Source of the DNA: Vibrio sp. 14G-20 | GTDB taxonomy: Bacteria > Pseudomonadota > Gammaproteobacteria > Enterobacterales > Vibrionaceae | Reading direction: 5' to 3' | Length of the DNA stretch: 64,000 nt | Assembly: GCF_026241515.1 (NCBI RefSeq) | Contig: NZ_JAPHPW010000013.1 | Coordinates: 1 to 64,000 of the forward strand | In this document: piece by piece, positions 18,229-28,266 of the stretch | Position numbering within the stretch: position 1 is the first letter of the stretch | Layout of the letters: the number at the start of each line of letters is the position of its first letter | Made by a program: the position numbers and the translations under genes | The notes under the pieces: generated by a model | What the model saw: only the letters and a program-made list of their open reading frames with translations | The model's database searches: none | Told to the model about the DNA's origin: nothing

Positions 18229-19599
18229 TTACCAGAAGATCCAAGCGAACAGAGTCAGAACTAGGATACAAACTAGGTTTAACACCATACCGATTCGCAT
18301 CATCTCTTTCTGCTTAATGTGGCCTGATCCAAACACGATTGCGTTAGGTGGTGTCGCGACTGGCAGCATGAAGGCACAAGATGCAGCAACCGCAATCAGT
18401 GCAGACAAGATAACTGGAGACATACCCAGCGCTTCTGCAATAGTCGCAAATACAGGGACAAGCAATGCCGCACTCGCTGTGTTACTCGCAAACTCTGTTA
18501 GGAATACCACGAAGGCTACCACGGCTAGAATCGTAAGCAGTACGCCAGCTGTTTCTAAAAAACCGCTTAATGAGTGTGCTAGGAAAACGCTGGTGCCTGT
18601 TGCTTTAAGAATGTTACTTAGACAGATACCGCCACCGAACAGGATCAATACACCCCAGTCTGTCGTCTTCTCAACATCTTTCCACTCAACTGCTCTAGAA
18701 GCGCCTAGTAGTACCATCGCACCAATCGCTACCAAGCTGTCGAACTTAGAGAAGCCGCCGATCATTGCGTTGATTGGCTTACCGAATATCCAAAGCGTAA
18801 CCGTTAGTAAGAAGATAGATAGCGTGATTTTTTTGCTGTTCGTCCACTCAACAGGCGCGTGGTCTAGCTCGAATTTGTGGTCAAGTTTTGGCTTAGTCAT
18901 CACGTAAAGAATAATCATCGCGATTGGCAGTAAGATCATTGAGATAGGTAGGCCAAGTGCCATCCATTCTGTGAAGCTTAAGCCAACTTCTGCCGCCGCA
19001 ATTGCGTTTGGTGGGCTACCAACCAAGGTTGCGATGCCACCGATTGAAGCACAGTAAGCGATACCCAATAGTACGAACACGTAGGTGTTGCGGTCTTCAC
19101 TTTGGTCAACCTTGTTCATGATGCCAAGAACAAGAGGAAGCATCATTGCTGTAGTGGCTGTGTTTGAGATCCACATAGATAAACCCGCACTCACACCGAA
19201 CAACATAAACACAGCGACCGACATTCTGCCTTTTGCTATCAGCAGCACTTTGTCAGCAATCGCTTTATCTAGCTCTTGCTTGTTCAGTGCGGCTGCTAAT
19301 GCGAAGCCACCCATGAACAAGAAGATGATTGGGTTTGAGAAGTTAGCCAGTGCTGCGGGCGTGTTGAATACACCAAACAAGACAGCCAATAGGGGAACGA
19401 GCAAAGCGGTGATGCTGACGTGAATAGCTTCTGTTAACCATAGAATGGCAACGAACACGAGAATACTTAAACCTGTATTCACTTGCGCTTCGAATGGCAG
19501 GGTATTGAGCAAAACTGCAAATAGCGTGAAATTACCAATTAATATCATGCTGTTGCGGGTAAACAACCAGTGTTTCAGTGTAGTAACAAGTGCCGTCAT
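18229..19599 (-). CDS. SLC13/DASS-family anion symporter
   Basis: A 456-residue multi-TM carrier of the divalent-anion:Na+ symporter family. The two Ser-Asn-Thr motifs that form the sodium and substrate sites are present ([12 protein letters not shown] and [13 protein letters not shown]), each in a re-entrant hairpin context, and [10 protein letters not shown] and [11 protein letters not shown] are the matching Pro-Pro-Asn loops. Family members move dicarboxylates such as succinate, or sulfate; the sequence does not tell me which. The ATG follows an AGGAG site. It is transcribed alone, with hairpins downstream. Confidence 0.92.
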   Translation of the reverse strand: MTALVTTLKHWLFTRNSMILIGNFTLFAVLLNTLPFEAQVNTGLSILVFVAILWLTEAIHVSITALLVPLLAVLFGVFNTPAALANFSNPIIFLFMGGFALAAALNKQELDKAIADKVLLIAKGRMSVAVFMLFGVSAGLSMWISNTATTAMMLPLVLGIMNKVDQSEDRNTYVFVLLGIAYCASIGGIATLVGSPPNAIAAAEVGLSFTEWMALGLPISMILLPIAMIILYVMTKPKLDHKFELDHAPVEWTNSKKITLSIFLLTVTLWIFGKPINAMIGGFSKFDSLVAIGAMVLLGASRAVEWKDVEKTTDWGVLILFGGGICLSNILKATGTSVFLAHSLSGFLETAGVLLTILAVVAFVVFLTEFASNTASAALLVPVFATIAEALGMSPVILSALIAVAASCAFMLPVATPPNAIVFGSGHIKQKEMMRIGMVLNLVCILVLTLFAWIFW

Positions 19600-19796
19600 A
19601 AGACGCTCCTTTTGTTTATCCTCGTTTTATTGGTGCACGACTTCATTGAGTCGTGCTTATTATTTTCGAGGTATATAGCTTGATGTAGGGTCAGACTTTG
19701 TTGGAAGAATGTTACTCAAGTTAATAAAGGAGTGTTGGTGTGTTTTTGCTTAACAATGGGGAAGTGTGAGGCAACAAATTCAAAATGTGTAGTTTT

Positions 19797-20624
19797 CTAC
19801 ACATCGGTCTCTTCAGGGGCTGCAATCGGGCTTGTTGTAGGGTCGACAACAGGGTTTACAGTGGGGTCAGTAATAGGGTTTGGGATCAGAAATGATTCCG
19901 GTTTTGGACTCGGTTGAATGGGCTCTTTAGGTCCAAGGAACTTTGGCGTTGTCCCCATGATATACAGATCAAGGAATGCTTTGGTGCGCGCAAACACTTC
20001 ACGTAAACGTATTGAACTTCCCGAGTGATGAGTCGGTCCTGAAACCGCTAAACACTGCGCATGAATATCGTAAGAATTGGCGATAAACAGTGCTCTTTCA
20101 CAGTGGAATTTTTGAGTGATGATCAGGAAGTTATCGGTATCGAATATCTTTTTGGCGCGAACAATTGAGTCTAAGGTTCTGAAACCCGCGTAATCTAGAT
20201 TGATGCGTTCTTCGGGGACGCCTGCTTTTAACAAGTCGCGCTTCATCGTCCACGGTTCATTGTAAGAGCGATGAGCGTTATCGCCGCTCAGTAGAAATTG
20301 GTCTACTTTTTCACGATCGAACAGCTCAATCGCGGCTTCGATTCGGTGCTTATAATAGTCGTTGAGTGTTCGACCCAAATATTTGCTCGTGCCAAGCACA
20401 ACGGCGACCTCAAGCTCGGGCACTTCATCTATATCGTAGATGATGCGATCTTCCGCTTGCCATGAAACCCAATAATCGATCGCAATAACCGCAGCGCTGC
20501 CTACTAAGAACACGAGGAAAGCGCCAAACAGAAAACCTTGCAGTTTTTTGTAAGCTTTATTTAAGTAGCTACGGATAATGTGAGAATCAAATTTCACTCT
20601 CGGTATGGTCCTTTGACTGAGCAT
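19797..20624 (-). CDS. sanA: SanA/YdcF-like DUF218 membrane protein
   Basis: A membrane-anchored protein (275 residues from ATG 20624; TTG 20651 is possible) with one TM helix (about 28-50) and a DUF218 domain outside: VVLGTSKY, the SGDN element and the ITQKFHCERA segment are typical of SanA, known for vancomycin exclusion at high temperature and linked to envelope integrity. The C-terminal 40 residues form a Pro/Thr-rich tail with repeated Asn-Pro/Asp-Pro steps (PNPITDPTVNPVVDPT), absent from the E. coli protein as I remember it, and probably disordered. It follows maeA on the same strand past a terminator, so is a separate unit. Confidence 0.85.
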   Translation of the reverse strand: MLSQRTIPRVKFDSHIIRSYLNKAYKKLQGFLFGAFLVFLVGSAAVIAIDYWVSWQAEDRIIYDIDEVPELEVAVVLGTSKYLGRTLNDYYKHRIEAAIELFDREKVDQFLLSGDNAHRSYNEPWTMKRDLLKAGVPEERINLDYAGFRTLDSIVRAKKIFDTDNFLIITQKFHCERALFIANSYDIHAQCLAVSGPTHHSGSSIRLREVFARTKAFLDLYIMGTTPKFLGPKEPIQPSPKPESFLIPNPITDPTVNPVVDPTTSPIAAPEETDV

Positions 20625-20700
20625 TAATTTTTGAGTGCTCGATAATACCAAATAAAAATGATAAAAATCAGTTAAAAAGACAAGACAGTGTGAAGAAAAA

Positions 20701-20721
20701 AGCCCCTGCAGGTGCAGAGGC
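20701..20721 (-). terminator. terminator of maeA
   Basis: Imperfect stem AGCCCCTGC/GCAGAGGCT with a T-run on the minus strand (TTTTTTTCTTC) about 50 bp past the maeA stop. Confidence 0.65.
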
Positions 20722-20769
20722 TCATATAAGAGTAGTTAACGCTCTTTATTTAGAATACAGCACACTTTA

Positions 20770-22458
20770 TTAGAATGCCGTGCGCTTGTAGCGACGGTAA
20801 ACTGGCTGCCAGAAGTGCTGGTCGATCGCTTGTTGCAGTGCTTCTTCAGTGATTTCCAGTGCCACACCCTGTTCAATCGCTTTCTTACCCACAGCAAAAG
20901 CAATCTTCTTAGATACCGTGTGGATCTCTTCCAATGGTGGAAGTAGAGCGCCTGAACCGTTAATTGCTAGCGGAGAACACGTTGCAAGCGCACGGCTCGA
21001 TTCCATTAGCATTTCGTCAGTGATGCGTGAAGCGTTCACAGCCAGTACACCAAGGCCAATACCTGGGAAGATGTAGCTGTTGTTACATTGAGCGATTGGG
21101 TAAGTCGTGCCGTTGTGAACCACTGGCTCAAATGGGCTACCTGTTGCAACAAGTGCTTGGCCATCAGTCCAACGAATGATGTCGTTTGGCGTTGCTTCAA
21201 CACGGCTTGTTGGGTTCGACAGTGGGAACACGATAGGGCGTTCACAGTGCAGGTTCATCTCTTTGATGACTTCTTTGCTGAATAGACCTGGAGCACCAGA
21301 TACACCAACCAATACTGTTGGTTTCGCGTGGCGAACGACGTCTAGTAGAGAGAAACCAGTGCCGTCGCTTTCCCAGTCTTTGGTGTTTTCGTTGGTTTGA
21401 ACGAGACGCTGTTGGAAATCAAGCAGGTTTTGCATGCCTTCCTGTAGCAGACCCCAACGGTCAACCATGTAAACTTGAGAGCGTGCTTGTGCATCGCTGA
21501 TACCTTCAGACACCATTTGAGCAATGATAGCTTCAGCAATACCACAACCTGCAGAACCCGCACCTAAGAAGGTGATGCGTTGATCTGAAAGTTTGCTGTT
21601 TGCTGCTTTACATGCTGCAAGTAGAGAACCAACCGTTACGGCTGCTGTGCCTTGGATGTCATCGTTGAAACAACAGAGGCGATCTTTGTAACGCTCAAGC
21701 AGTGGCATTGCGTTCTTTTGTGCGAAATCTTCGAACTGAACTAATGCATCAGGCCAACGGCGTTGAACCGCTTGGATAAACTCTTCAACGAATGCATCGT
21801 AATCCGCACCTGTGATACGAGGGTGACGCCAGCCCATGTACATTGGGTCTGCAAGACGTTGAGGGTTGTTTGTACCCACATCGAGCACGATTGGTAGCAT
21901 GTAAGCTGGGCTGATACCGCCACAAGCTGTGTACAGTGCTAGCTTACCAATTGGAATACCCATGCCACCGATACCTTGGTCTCCCAAACCAAGAATACGC
22001 TCACCATCCGTAACCACGATAACTTTAACGTTGTGGTTTGTCGCATTGTTCAGTAGGTCATCGATACGATCGCGGTTCGGGTATGAGATAAACAGACCAC
22101 GGCCACGACGGTAAATATTTGAGAAGTTCTCACATGCTGCGCCAACCGTTGGCGTGTAAATGATAGGCATCATTTCAGAAATGTGGTTTTGAACTAAACG
22201 ATAAAAAAGCGTTTCATTAGTGTCTTGGATGTTACGAAGGTAGATATGCTTATCCATATCACTTTCGAAGTTACAATATTGTTTGTATGCACGTCCTACT
22301 TGCTCTTGGATTGTTTCGGTTGTTTCCGGTAACAAACCTTCAAGGTTGAAAGAACTGCGCTCTTCAGCCGAGAATGCGCTGCCTTTGTTTAGAAGAGGTG
22401 TACTTAGTAGAGCAGGACCAGCATAAGGGATATATAGAGGGCGTTTATCGTTGTTCAT
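20770..22458 (-). CDS. maeA: NAD-dependent malic enzyme
   Basis: A 562-residue cytosolic enzyme that oxidatively decarboxylates malate to pyruvate, linking the TCA cycle to glycolytic intermediates. Malic-enzyme signatures include [18 protein letters not shown], the catalytic [12 protein letters not shown] block and the [13 protein letters not shown] dinucleotide fold. Length and the SfcA-type N-terminus ([18 protein letters not shown]) favour the NAD-linked MaeA over the larger NADP-linked, phosphotransacetylase-fused MaeB. It stands alone, divergent from the helicase gene. Confidence 0.95.
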   Translation of the reverse strand: MNNDKRPLYIPYAGPALLSTPLLNKGSAFSAEERSSFNLEGLLPETTETIQEQVGRAYKQYCNFESDMDKHIYLRNIQDTNETLFYRLVQNHISEMMPIIYTPTVGAACENFSNIYRRGRGLFISYPNRDRIDDLLNNATNHNVKVIVVTDGERILGLGDQGIGGMGIPIGKLALYTACGGISPAYMLPIVLDVGTNNPQRLADPMYMGWRHPRITGADYDAFVEEFIQAVQRRWPDALVQFEDFAQKNAMPLLERYKDRLCCFNDDIQGTAAVTVGSLLAACKAANSKLSDQRITFLGAGSAGCGIAEAIIAQMVSEGISDAQARSQVYMVDRWGLLQEGMQNLLDFQQRLVQTNENTKDWESDGTGFSLLDVVRHAKPTVLVGVSGAPGLFSKEVIKEMNLHCERPIVFPLSNPTSRVEATPNDIIRWTDGQALVATGSPFEPVVHNGTTYPIAQCNNSYIFPGIGLGVLAVNASRITDEMLMESSRALATCSPLAINGSGALLPPLEEIHTVSKKIAFAVGKKAIEQGVALEITEEALQQAIDQHFWQPVYRRYKRTAF

Positions 22459-22641
22459 TGGATGCCTAATATGGGAGAAAGGGTAACTGAAAAATGATAA
22501 CGGTTTAGTTATTCAATTGTAAATAGTTTCTCCGCGATCTGAGCAAACAAAATGATATTCTTACCTCTGTCCCACACTTATCGAATTTCAACACGATAAT
22601 TCGTTATACTCTGCACACACTTTTTCGCAATTCTCCATTTT

Positions 22642-25026
22642 ATGTCATTACTTCCCATCGATGCTTATCAAAACGTATTCCACGAACAAATCGTTAGTTC
22701 TCACCTTGTCGTAGAGGCTGAAACCGGATCAGGTAAATCAACGCGCTTACCAATTTGGGCTTCTCAACATGGGCGAGTGTTGGTGGTGGAGCCAAGACGC
22801 ATCGCGTGTACATCACTGGCTAAATATTTAGCGCAACAATCGAGAGAAAAGCTGGGTTCAAAGGTTGGCTATGCGATTAAGCTAGAGTCGGAATACAACG
22901 AGCAAACAGACGTTGTGTTTGTGACGCCCGGTATCGCGCTGCGTTGGCTGTCAGAAGATGGATTAGCTAACTTCGATGTGATTGTGGTGGATGAATTTCA
23001 TGAGAGACGTTGGGACATTGATCTGCTGGTGGCGATTCTGAAGCAAAAAGCGAGTCATCGTTTGGTGATCACTTCAGCAACCATTGAAGGTGAACGCCTT
23101 GCTCAGTATTTGGAGGCGAATCGCATACGCTGTGAAGGACGAACTTATCAAGTTGGGATTGAACACCGAGCGAATGAATCCAGAGCTCTGCCGGATAGTC
23201 GACATCTAGAGCAGCGCATTGCTGAAGAAGTGAATCATCAATTGATAGCGTCTTCTGGCGATATATTGGTTTTTCTGCCGGGTAAAAAAGAGATCGTGCA
23301 ATGTGAACAGGCCTTAGCGAAAAATCCAGATATCCAAGTCGTTAAATTACATGCGTCGGTGAGTGATAAAGAACGAGATTTGGCGCTCTCTGGTCGTAAT
23401 ATCGATACTAAAAATGACGGCGACAGTTTACGAAAAGTCATTTTGGCGACCAACGTTGCTGAAACCTCATTAACCATTCCTGATATTGGTGTGGTGATAG
23501 ATTCAGGATTAGAAAGACGCACCGTCCAGCGTAATGGCAGAACCACATTGATGCTTAAATCCATATCACGAGCGAGTGCCAAACAACGAGCAGGCCGCGC
23601 GGGTAGGGTAATGGACGGCGTTTGCGTGCGTCTATATGGTGAGCATGCGGCGTTAGAGTTAGTCACACCTCCTGAATTACAGCGTGAAGAGTTGACCGAA
23701 CCGATGTTGGCCGCAGCATGTTGTGGTGCTCCGCTTGAGAGCTTGTCTTTCCTTGATCCTATTCCTGAAAAATCATTAAACAGCGCGACTCAAACCTTGC
23801 TGACGATGGAAGCGATTAACGCCGACCATCAAATTACCGAGCATGGTAAAAAGCTGTATCCGTTGCCGATAGATGCTTTGTATGCCGATATCGTTACTCG
23901 AATCAAAACCAAATCATTAAAAGAAGCGATGGTCGATCTCACTGCGGCGTTGTCCGTTCCTGCTCGCTTGTATCAGTTACCAAACAATGCAGAACACCTA
24001 GAAGCGCTCGCGCAACAAGAGAAAGAAGGGTGTGATTTATCTTTACTCATTCAGGTTGTGCGTGGTCGCGAATATCCGCATTTAGACATCGACCAGCAAG
24101 CACGGAATGAAGCTCAAGGTCTGGCTAAGCAAATGCGTGAGGTATTTGAACTTCCGCAGTTAGAGGTTGCCTCTCGCTACCAACGCACTGCTCTACTTGA
24201 AACCATTATTCAGCTGCATCCTGAATTGGTGTTTGTACGCCGACTGAAAAGAACAGAAGCCTTTGCTAACGGGATGTTAGAAGTAGTACTCGGCCGTCAG
24301 AATCGCTTCCCTGACAATGCACAAGCGATGTTGGTGCTTGATACCCACAGCTTGCCGGGGCGTGGTGTGAAGCAAACACTTACCTTAGCGACGACCACTG
24401 CGCCTGTTCCTTTAGAACTCGTTGTTGAAGCAGATTTGGGTGAATGGCAACAAGGTCAAACTGTGGTCAATGATGATGGCGTGTTTACCGAAATGGCATT
24501 GGTGTACGCCGGCCGCACGATTACTACCAAGCTGGTGGCGGCAGAAGGTCAGTTATCTTTGAAGCCTATCGTTGATCTTGTGGTAAGTGGTGCTCAGCTT
24601 CCTGGCTTTGCAGAGGTTCGCACTCAAGAGATTAAGCATTGGCAATTGTACGTGAAACTTGGGTTAGATGAACAAACCAAATATACGCCAGAGATCGAGC
24701 AATTGAGCTTTGAACTATGGTTTATAGAGCAACTGGAAGTGTTAGGCGTGACGGATGTCAGTGAGCTGGAAATGTTCGAACATGACGATATTCCCTTTGA
24801 TGGTATACCTACTTGGCTGTATAACGAATTCTCGGAAAAATACCCGTTTTCATTGTGTCTTGCCGACTTGCAACTTGAGGTGGAATACCTGACTGGAAGG
24901 AAGTTGATTTACGTTCATTATCAATCGGGTAGTCGGAAGTTATCACCAAAACGTTGGGAGCTACCGACATGGTCTGGTTGGCGTATTCAATATAAAAAAG
25001 CGAGCCGAATAATTGATATCAAATAG
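22642..25026 (+). CDS. DEAH-box helicase, HrpB-like
   Basis: A 794-residue superfamily 2 helicase: Walker A AETGSGKST (26-34), Walker B DEFH (117-120), motif III SAT (145-147), then a helicase C domain with a motif VI of QRAGRAGRV. The organisation (DEAH core, winged-helix/ratchet, C-terminal HrpB-like extension) resembles HrpB and HrpA RNA helicases. The C-terminus ends SRKLSPKRWELPTWSGW rather than the MKGRYPKHPWPDDP-type tail of classical HrpB, so it may be a divergent paralogue. Substrate RNA is unknown. It lies alone between maeA (divergent) and a small orphan gene. Confidence 0.85.
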   Translation: MSLLPIDAYQNVFHEQIVSSHLVVEAETGSGKSTRLPIWASQHGRVLVVEPRRIACTSLAKYLAQQSREKLGSKVGYAIKLESEYNEQTDVVFVTPGIALRWLSEDGLANFDVIVVDEFHERRWDIDLLVAILKQKASHRLVITSATIEGERLAQYLEANRIRCEGRTYQVGIEHRANESRALPDSRHLEQRIAEEVNHQLIASSGDILVFLPGKKEIVQCEQALAKNPDIQVVKLHASVSDKERDLALSGRNIDTKNDGDSLRKVILATNVAETSLTIPDIGVVIDSGLERRTVQRNGRTTLMLKSISRASAKQRAGRAGRVMDGVCVRLYGEHAALELVTPPELQREELTEPMLAAACCGAPLESLSFLDPIPEKSLNSATQTLLTMEAINADHQITEHGKKLYPLPIDALYADIVTRIKTKSLKEAMVDLTAALSVPARLYQLPNNAEHLEALAQQEKEGCDLSLLIQVVRGREYPHLDIDQQARNEAQGLAKQMREVFELPQLEVASRYQRTALLETIIQLHPELVFVRRLKRTEAFANGMLEVVLGRQNRFPDNAQAMLVLDTHSLPGRGVKQTLTLATTTAPVPLELVVEADLGEWQQGQTVVNDDGVFTEMALVYAGRTITTKLVAAEGQLSLKPIVDLVVSGAQLPGFAEVRTQEIKHWQLYVKLGLDEQTKYTPEIEQLSFELWFIEQLEVLGVTDVSELEMFEHDDIPFDGIPTWLYNEFSEKYPFSLCLADLQLEVEYLTGRKLIYVHYQSGSRKLSPKRWELPTWSGWRIQYKKASRIIDIK

Positions 25027-25229
25027 ATGGATAACTTTTATCTCTAAAATATTAATCAAATAGGTGCATATATGATTTTTCAGTGCTTATTTTGTTACAA
25101 GTTTGATTTTTATATGCCTTTTTAACCAATCAAAAGGTCATAAAAGACTATTCTTCTATATCCTATTGCTATAAAGAAAAAGTTGATAGATATTGAGTAT
25201 ATTGTGTTGCCAAAGTGTCGGGGGACATC

Positions 25230-25607
25230 ATGGATAAACAGGAAGAAACGCGTGTAGAGTTCGATTACACAACATTTCTTGGCGCCTCATGCAGTAAAAA
25301 ATGGACTTTTCTGGAAGCACTCACCACAATTGCGCCAGTGTTCAGTACCGTTTGGCGAGATAGCATTAAAGAGCTGGGTACCCCAGAGGATCGCTTATGG
25401 CAGATGGCATTGAAATCAATGTCGACACGTAAAAGCGATGAATCAAACATTGTTACTTTGCTTAAGCTTGCCAAGCTCGAAGGTATCAATGAACTTAAGG
25501 TGGTTATGCCATATTCTCTTGAAGAAGAGCAGATCGAGTACATCGAATCGCGCAGTCATTTAGTAATTGCGGGTAATTCTGGGGAAGAGTTGACGATTAG
25601 GTTGTAA
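25230..25607 (+). CDS. conserved small protein of unknown function
   Basis: I do not recognise this 125-residue soluble protein. It has no signal or TM segment, a mixed alpha/beta composition and an acidic C-terminus. ATG 25230 is preferred over GTG 25215 because a GGGGGA site lies just upstream. It is followed by a strong terminator, so it is an independent unit downstream of the helicase gene (203 bp gap). Confidence 0.65.
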   Translation: MDKQEETRVEFDYTTFLGASCSKKWTFLEALTTIAPVFSTVWRDSIKELGTPEDRLWQMALKSMSTRKSDESNIVTLLKLAKLEGINELKVVMPYSLEEEQIEYIESRSHLVIAGNSGEELTIRL

Positions 25608-25655
25608 CTCAGTCGCCTATAAGCTCTCTCAAAGGATAGTAAAAACGTACACGTA

Positions 25656-25685
25656 AAAAGGGCCTCAATATTGTGAGGCCCTTTT
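25656..25685. terminator. bidirectional terminator
   Basis: A perfect 12-bp stem AAAAGGGCCTCA/TGAGGCCCTTTT between convergent genes. Confidence 0.9.
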
Positions 25686-25700
25686 AGTATCTAAAATCTG

Positions 25701-25788
25701 AGCTTATTAGCTTATTAGCTTATTAGCTTTTTATCTTAAGATTAAGCAATTAAGCAATTAAGCAATTAAGCAATTAAGCAATTAAGCG
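25701..25788. repeat. two octamer tandem arrays downstream of purC
   Basis: Three copies of AGCTTATT (25701-25724), then, after a short gap, five copies of ATTAAGCA plus ATTAAGCG (25741-25788). The second array ends 1 bp before the purC stop codon. Confidence 0.9.
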
Positions 25789-25789
25789 A

Positions 25790-26893
25790 CTAGTCGATTA
25801 GACCATAGTCAGCGCGCAGAACATCAATGATCTCTTGCTTAGGATTTTCGCTCAGTACGATCTCTGCACCTGTGATTTTCGCTGCGATATCAAGGTAAGT
25901 GCGAGACAGAGACATTAGCGAATCAAGAGGCAGTTCATTGTCACGAGCCAATGCTTCACGTTCTGGCATGCGTTCTTTGTTCAAAAGAATGTCGGCATCA
26001 GGGAAGTAGTTAAGCAAGAACTGACGGAAGCCTTCTTTTGAATTCTCAACGATGTTGCCGTTGTTGTATTCCTGAGTATCCCAAATGCGAGATGAATCTG
26101 GAGTACCGACTTCGTCCATGTAGATAAGTTTTTCTTTGCCTTGAGCATCGTTGACGTAGCCGAACTCAAATTTTGTATCAACAAAGGTTTGGTCTACTTT
26201 TGCTAGCGCTTGGCTGATTACGTTGAAGCCTTCTTTAAGCAGTTTTTCGTAATGAGCGATGTCGCTTGCTTGAGTAAAGTTGAATGCTGCGAAGTTATCT
26301 TCGATGTTGTTACGTGTGATGTTCACATCGTCAGCTTCTGGAACGCCAGGAATATCTCTTAGAATCCCTTTAGTAGAAGGCGTGATAAGTAGCTCAGGCA
26401 GCTTCTTGTCTTTCTTTAGGCCTTCAGGCATCTCGATACCACAGAATTCACGTTCGCCGTTCGCGTACGCACGCCACATAGAGCCTGTGATGTATTGACG
26501 ACAAATCGCTTCAATCATGACTGGACGAGCTTTTTGTACAATCCATACGAATGGGTGAGGGATATCAAGGATATGACTGTCAGCAAGGCCGTTGTCTTTA
26601 AACAATTTGAACCAGTGGTTAGAGATAGCATTCAGAGCCGCTCCTTTACCTGGAACACCTTTTAGATTCCCTTCACCACGCCAGATGCAATCAAATGCAG
26701 AGATACGGTCACTGATCACCATGATTGCTAAAGGCGCATCTGGTGCTACATCGTAGCCTTTCTCTTTAATTAGTCGTTGGCTATCTTCTTCAGTTAACCA
26801 GTAGACTGAGCGAACCTTGCCACTGTGGACAGGTTTGTCAGTACGGATTGGTAGGTCATCATTTACGGCAAGAACTTGATCAGCAAGGCTCAT
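25790..26893 (-). CDS. purC: SAICAR synthetase
   Basis: A 367-residue phosphoribosylaminoimidazole-succinocarboxamide synthase, which ligates aspartate to CAIR with ATP in de novo purine synthesis. Recognisable elements are the N-terminal GKVRSVYWL strand (family GKxRxxY), [12 protein letters not shown], and the [14 protein letters not shown] block. It is the long form, unlike the roughly 237-residue E. coli PurC. The gene is monocistronic; the octamer repeats sit directly past its stop. Confidence 0.95.
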   Translation of the reverse strand: MSLADQVLAVNDDLPIRTDKPVHSGKVRSVYWLTEEDSQRLIKEKGYDVAPDAPLAIMVISDRISAFDCIWRGEGNLKGVPGKGAALNAISNHWFKLFKDNGLADSHILDIPHPFVWIVQKARPVMIEAICRQYITGSMWRAYANGEREFCGIEMPEGLKKDKKLPELLITPSTKGILRDIPGVPEADDVNITRNNIEDNFAAFNFTQASDIAHYEKLLKEGFNVISQALAKVDQTFVDTKFEFGYVNDAQGKEKLIYMDEVGTPDSSRIWDTQEYNNGNIVENSKEGFRQFLLNYFPDADILLNKERMPEREALARDNELPLDSLMSLSRTYLDIAAKITGAEIVLSENPKQEIIDVLRADYGLID

Positions 26894-27030
26894 TTAGACA
26901 TTCCTATCTTTTATCAAACGTCATACAGAGAAGTGCGGTGTGCACATGATTAGACGGGCATTATACCCAATCTACTGTTTGCTTCCAGAGAAAAAGCAAA
27001 CGATTGCTAAATCTATTAATCAAATAAAAA

Positions 27031-27078
27031 CCCCCGCCTAACTATTAGCTAGAAAATTAGCGAATTGTAGGGCGGGGG
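27031..27078 (-). terminator. terminator of sulA
   Basis: CCCCCGCC/GGCGGGGG stem with an AT-rich, itself pairable, interior; the minus strand continues TTTTTATTTG. It is about 90 bp past the sulA stop. Confidence 0.75.
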
Positions 27079-27168
27079 AAGGCAGTCTGTTGGGCTATGT
27101 TTTGGCGCTATGTTTGTTAGCTAAAAGATTGAGCTATGTTTCTGAACCAAAATGTTAAGCAACGTAGA

Positions 27169-27576
27169 TCAGTGAATACGCTCTGAATTTGCATCCATAA
27201 AGAATACTTCACATTGAAAGCGCATTCCTAATGTTCTTAGGTATTGCTGGCTGAACTGATCAATCGATGCACTTGCAACAATCGCACTCGCATTCTTAGA
27301 GCGGATGGCTTTCTCAACCGTTTCAACTTCCGTCATCTGGTGAGAGGCTTTCATGTGAATAACGCGGTCACAGCACACGTTGTGTTGCTTAAGCTGCTTA
27401 GCCGATGGTCGTGGCGTTTGAGCTGTAAACAGCAACCACTGATGTTGATTGGACAGCAACGCCATTCTTGCAAACAACGCTTCCTCGTTTGAATTTTTAC
27501 TTTTACGAGAAGCTGATGTAAATGCGCAGTGAACTAGCGGGCTAGAGTGTTGTGCTTTAACGTGTGCTTGAATCAT
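27169..27576 (-). CDS. sulA: SulA-type cell-division inhibitor
   Basis: A 135-residue protein with the SulA core: WLLFTAQTPRPS followed by a QLKQHNV helix and AIRSKNASAIVAS, matching the part of SulA that caps FtsZ. During DNA damage, SulA blocks FtsZ polymerisation until repair is done. The assignment rests on this pattern together with a near-consensus LexA box 22 bp before the start codon. AAGGAC is the ribosome-binding site. The C-terminal tail (VFFMDANSERIH) may be the Lon-degradation signal region; I did not verify the exact residues. Confidence 0.85.
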   Translation of the reverse strand: MIQAHVKAQHSSPLVHCAFTSASRKSKNSNEEALFARMALLSNQHQWLLFTAQTPRPSAKQLKQHNVCCDRVIHMKASHQMTEVETVEKAIRSKNASAIVASASIDQFSQQYLRTLGMRFQCEVFFMDANSERIH

Positions 27577-27597
27577 TTTGCTGTCCTTATATACATG

Positions 27598-27613
27598 CTG
27601 TATGTGTATACAG
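27598..27613 (-). promoter_or_regulatory. LexA (SOS) box of sulA
   Basis: CTGTATGTGTATACAG fits CTG-N10-CAG and departs from the E. coli consensus (CTGTATATATATACAG) only in the two central positions. It lies 22 bp upstream of the sulA ATG. Confidence 0.9.
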
Positions 27614-27772
27614 TAGTTTTAGTTGCTTATAAGATCAAGCCTTTTTTGCGGGATTATTGGACGATTCTGTCTGGAGTTATGGATGAGATATAATTAAGTA
27701 ATTGAAATTATTCAATAAATTAAGTTTGAATGAATTTGTTGTTTTGTCTCATAAGTTGAAATAATGTGATTT
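27614..27772. other. gene-free spacer upstream of sulA
   Basis: AT-rich DNA between the LexA box and the large inverted repeat. No gene seen. Confidence 0.4.
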
Positions 27773-27827
27773 CTATACAGGTGTATACAGTGGTTTTTAC
27801 AGAAAAGTACTGTATACACCTGTATAG
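27773..27827. repeat. 19-bp perfect inverted repeat of LexA-like half-sites
   Basis: Arms CTATACAGGTGTATACAGT (27773-27791) and its exact complement (27809-27827) around a 17-nt centre. Each arm has two copies of a CTGTATA/TATACAG half-site in the same orientation, 3 bp apart. The left arm plus following bases (GTGTATACAGTGGTTTT) resembles the real sulA box region (GTGTATACAGTAGTTTT), suggesting duplication. Confidence 0.85.
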
Positions 27828-27828
27828 A

Positions 27829-27860
27829 AGATAAGAAGATAAGAAGATAAGAAGATAAAT
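27829..27860. repeat. octamer tandem array AGATAAGA
   Basis: Just under four copies abutting the right arm of the inverted repeat. Confidence 0.85.
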
Positions 27861-27873
27861 CCCAGATACAAAA

Positions 27874-27892
27874 AAAGCGCCTTAGGCGCTTT
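27874..27892 (-). terminator. terminator of the small Cys-rich protein gene
   Basis: AAAGCGCC/GGCGCTTT, 3-nt loop; the minus strand continues with seven T. It lies 20 bp past the stop at 27913. Confidence 0.85.
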
Positions 27893-27912
27893 CTTATATT
27901 TCACGGTGTTGC

Positions 27913-28101
27913 TTATCTCAATGTCGCTTGGGAGAGTTTTGTTCTCATTTCCATTTCACCAATATTGAACTGGCGAACATCAATGGTTGCAATATCATTG
28001 CACTCTTTACATGCATGATGACACTTACCATCTAGGTAGTCGTGCTTTTTTACTAGGCTTGGCTTTTTGCACCAATCACAAACGCCTTCTATTGTGAACA
28101 T
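27913..28101 (-). CDS. small zinc-ribbon-like protein
   Basis: A 62-residue protein with CDWCKK, then CHHACKEC: four to five Cys and two His in a treble-clef or ribbon-like arrangement suggests one structural zinc. I do not recognise the family and assign no function. It has a GAGGAG ribosome-binding site just after a 6-bp hairpin (CACCTG/CAGGTG, 28112-28130) that could affect translation. A terminator follows. Confidence 0.65.
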   Translation of the reverse strand: MFTIEGVCDWCKKPSLVKKHDYLDGKCHHACKECNDIATIDVRQFNIGEMEMRTKLSQATLR

Positions 28102-28266
28102 ATTTTCTCCTCACCTGTTTAAGTCAGGTGTATTTTCGGCGCAAAGTATGACACAAGTAAGACCCATTAGTTAATAGTTTGTTACCCGTTTTTGAGAAGG
28201 TGATCGATTGCAACACCAATAAAATCGATATCTCCGTGAATTGGAAAGTCAAAGTTGTTTGGTTGT

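Noticed and set aside
27773..27860. CRISPR-like or attC-like interpretation of the inverted repeat and octamers
   Set aside because: Single hairpin, no spaced direct repeats, no cas or integrase genes, and no attC core sites.
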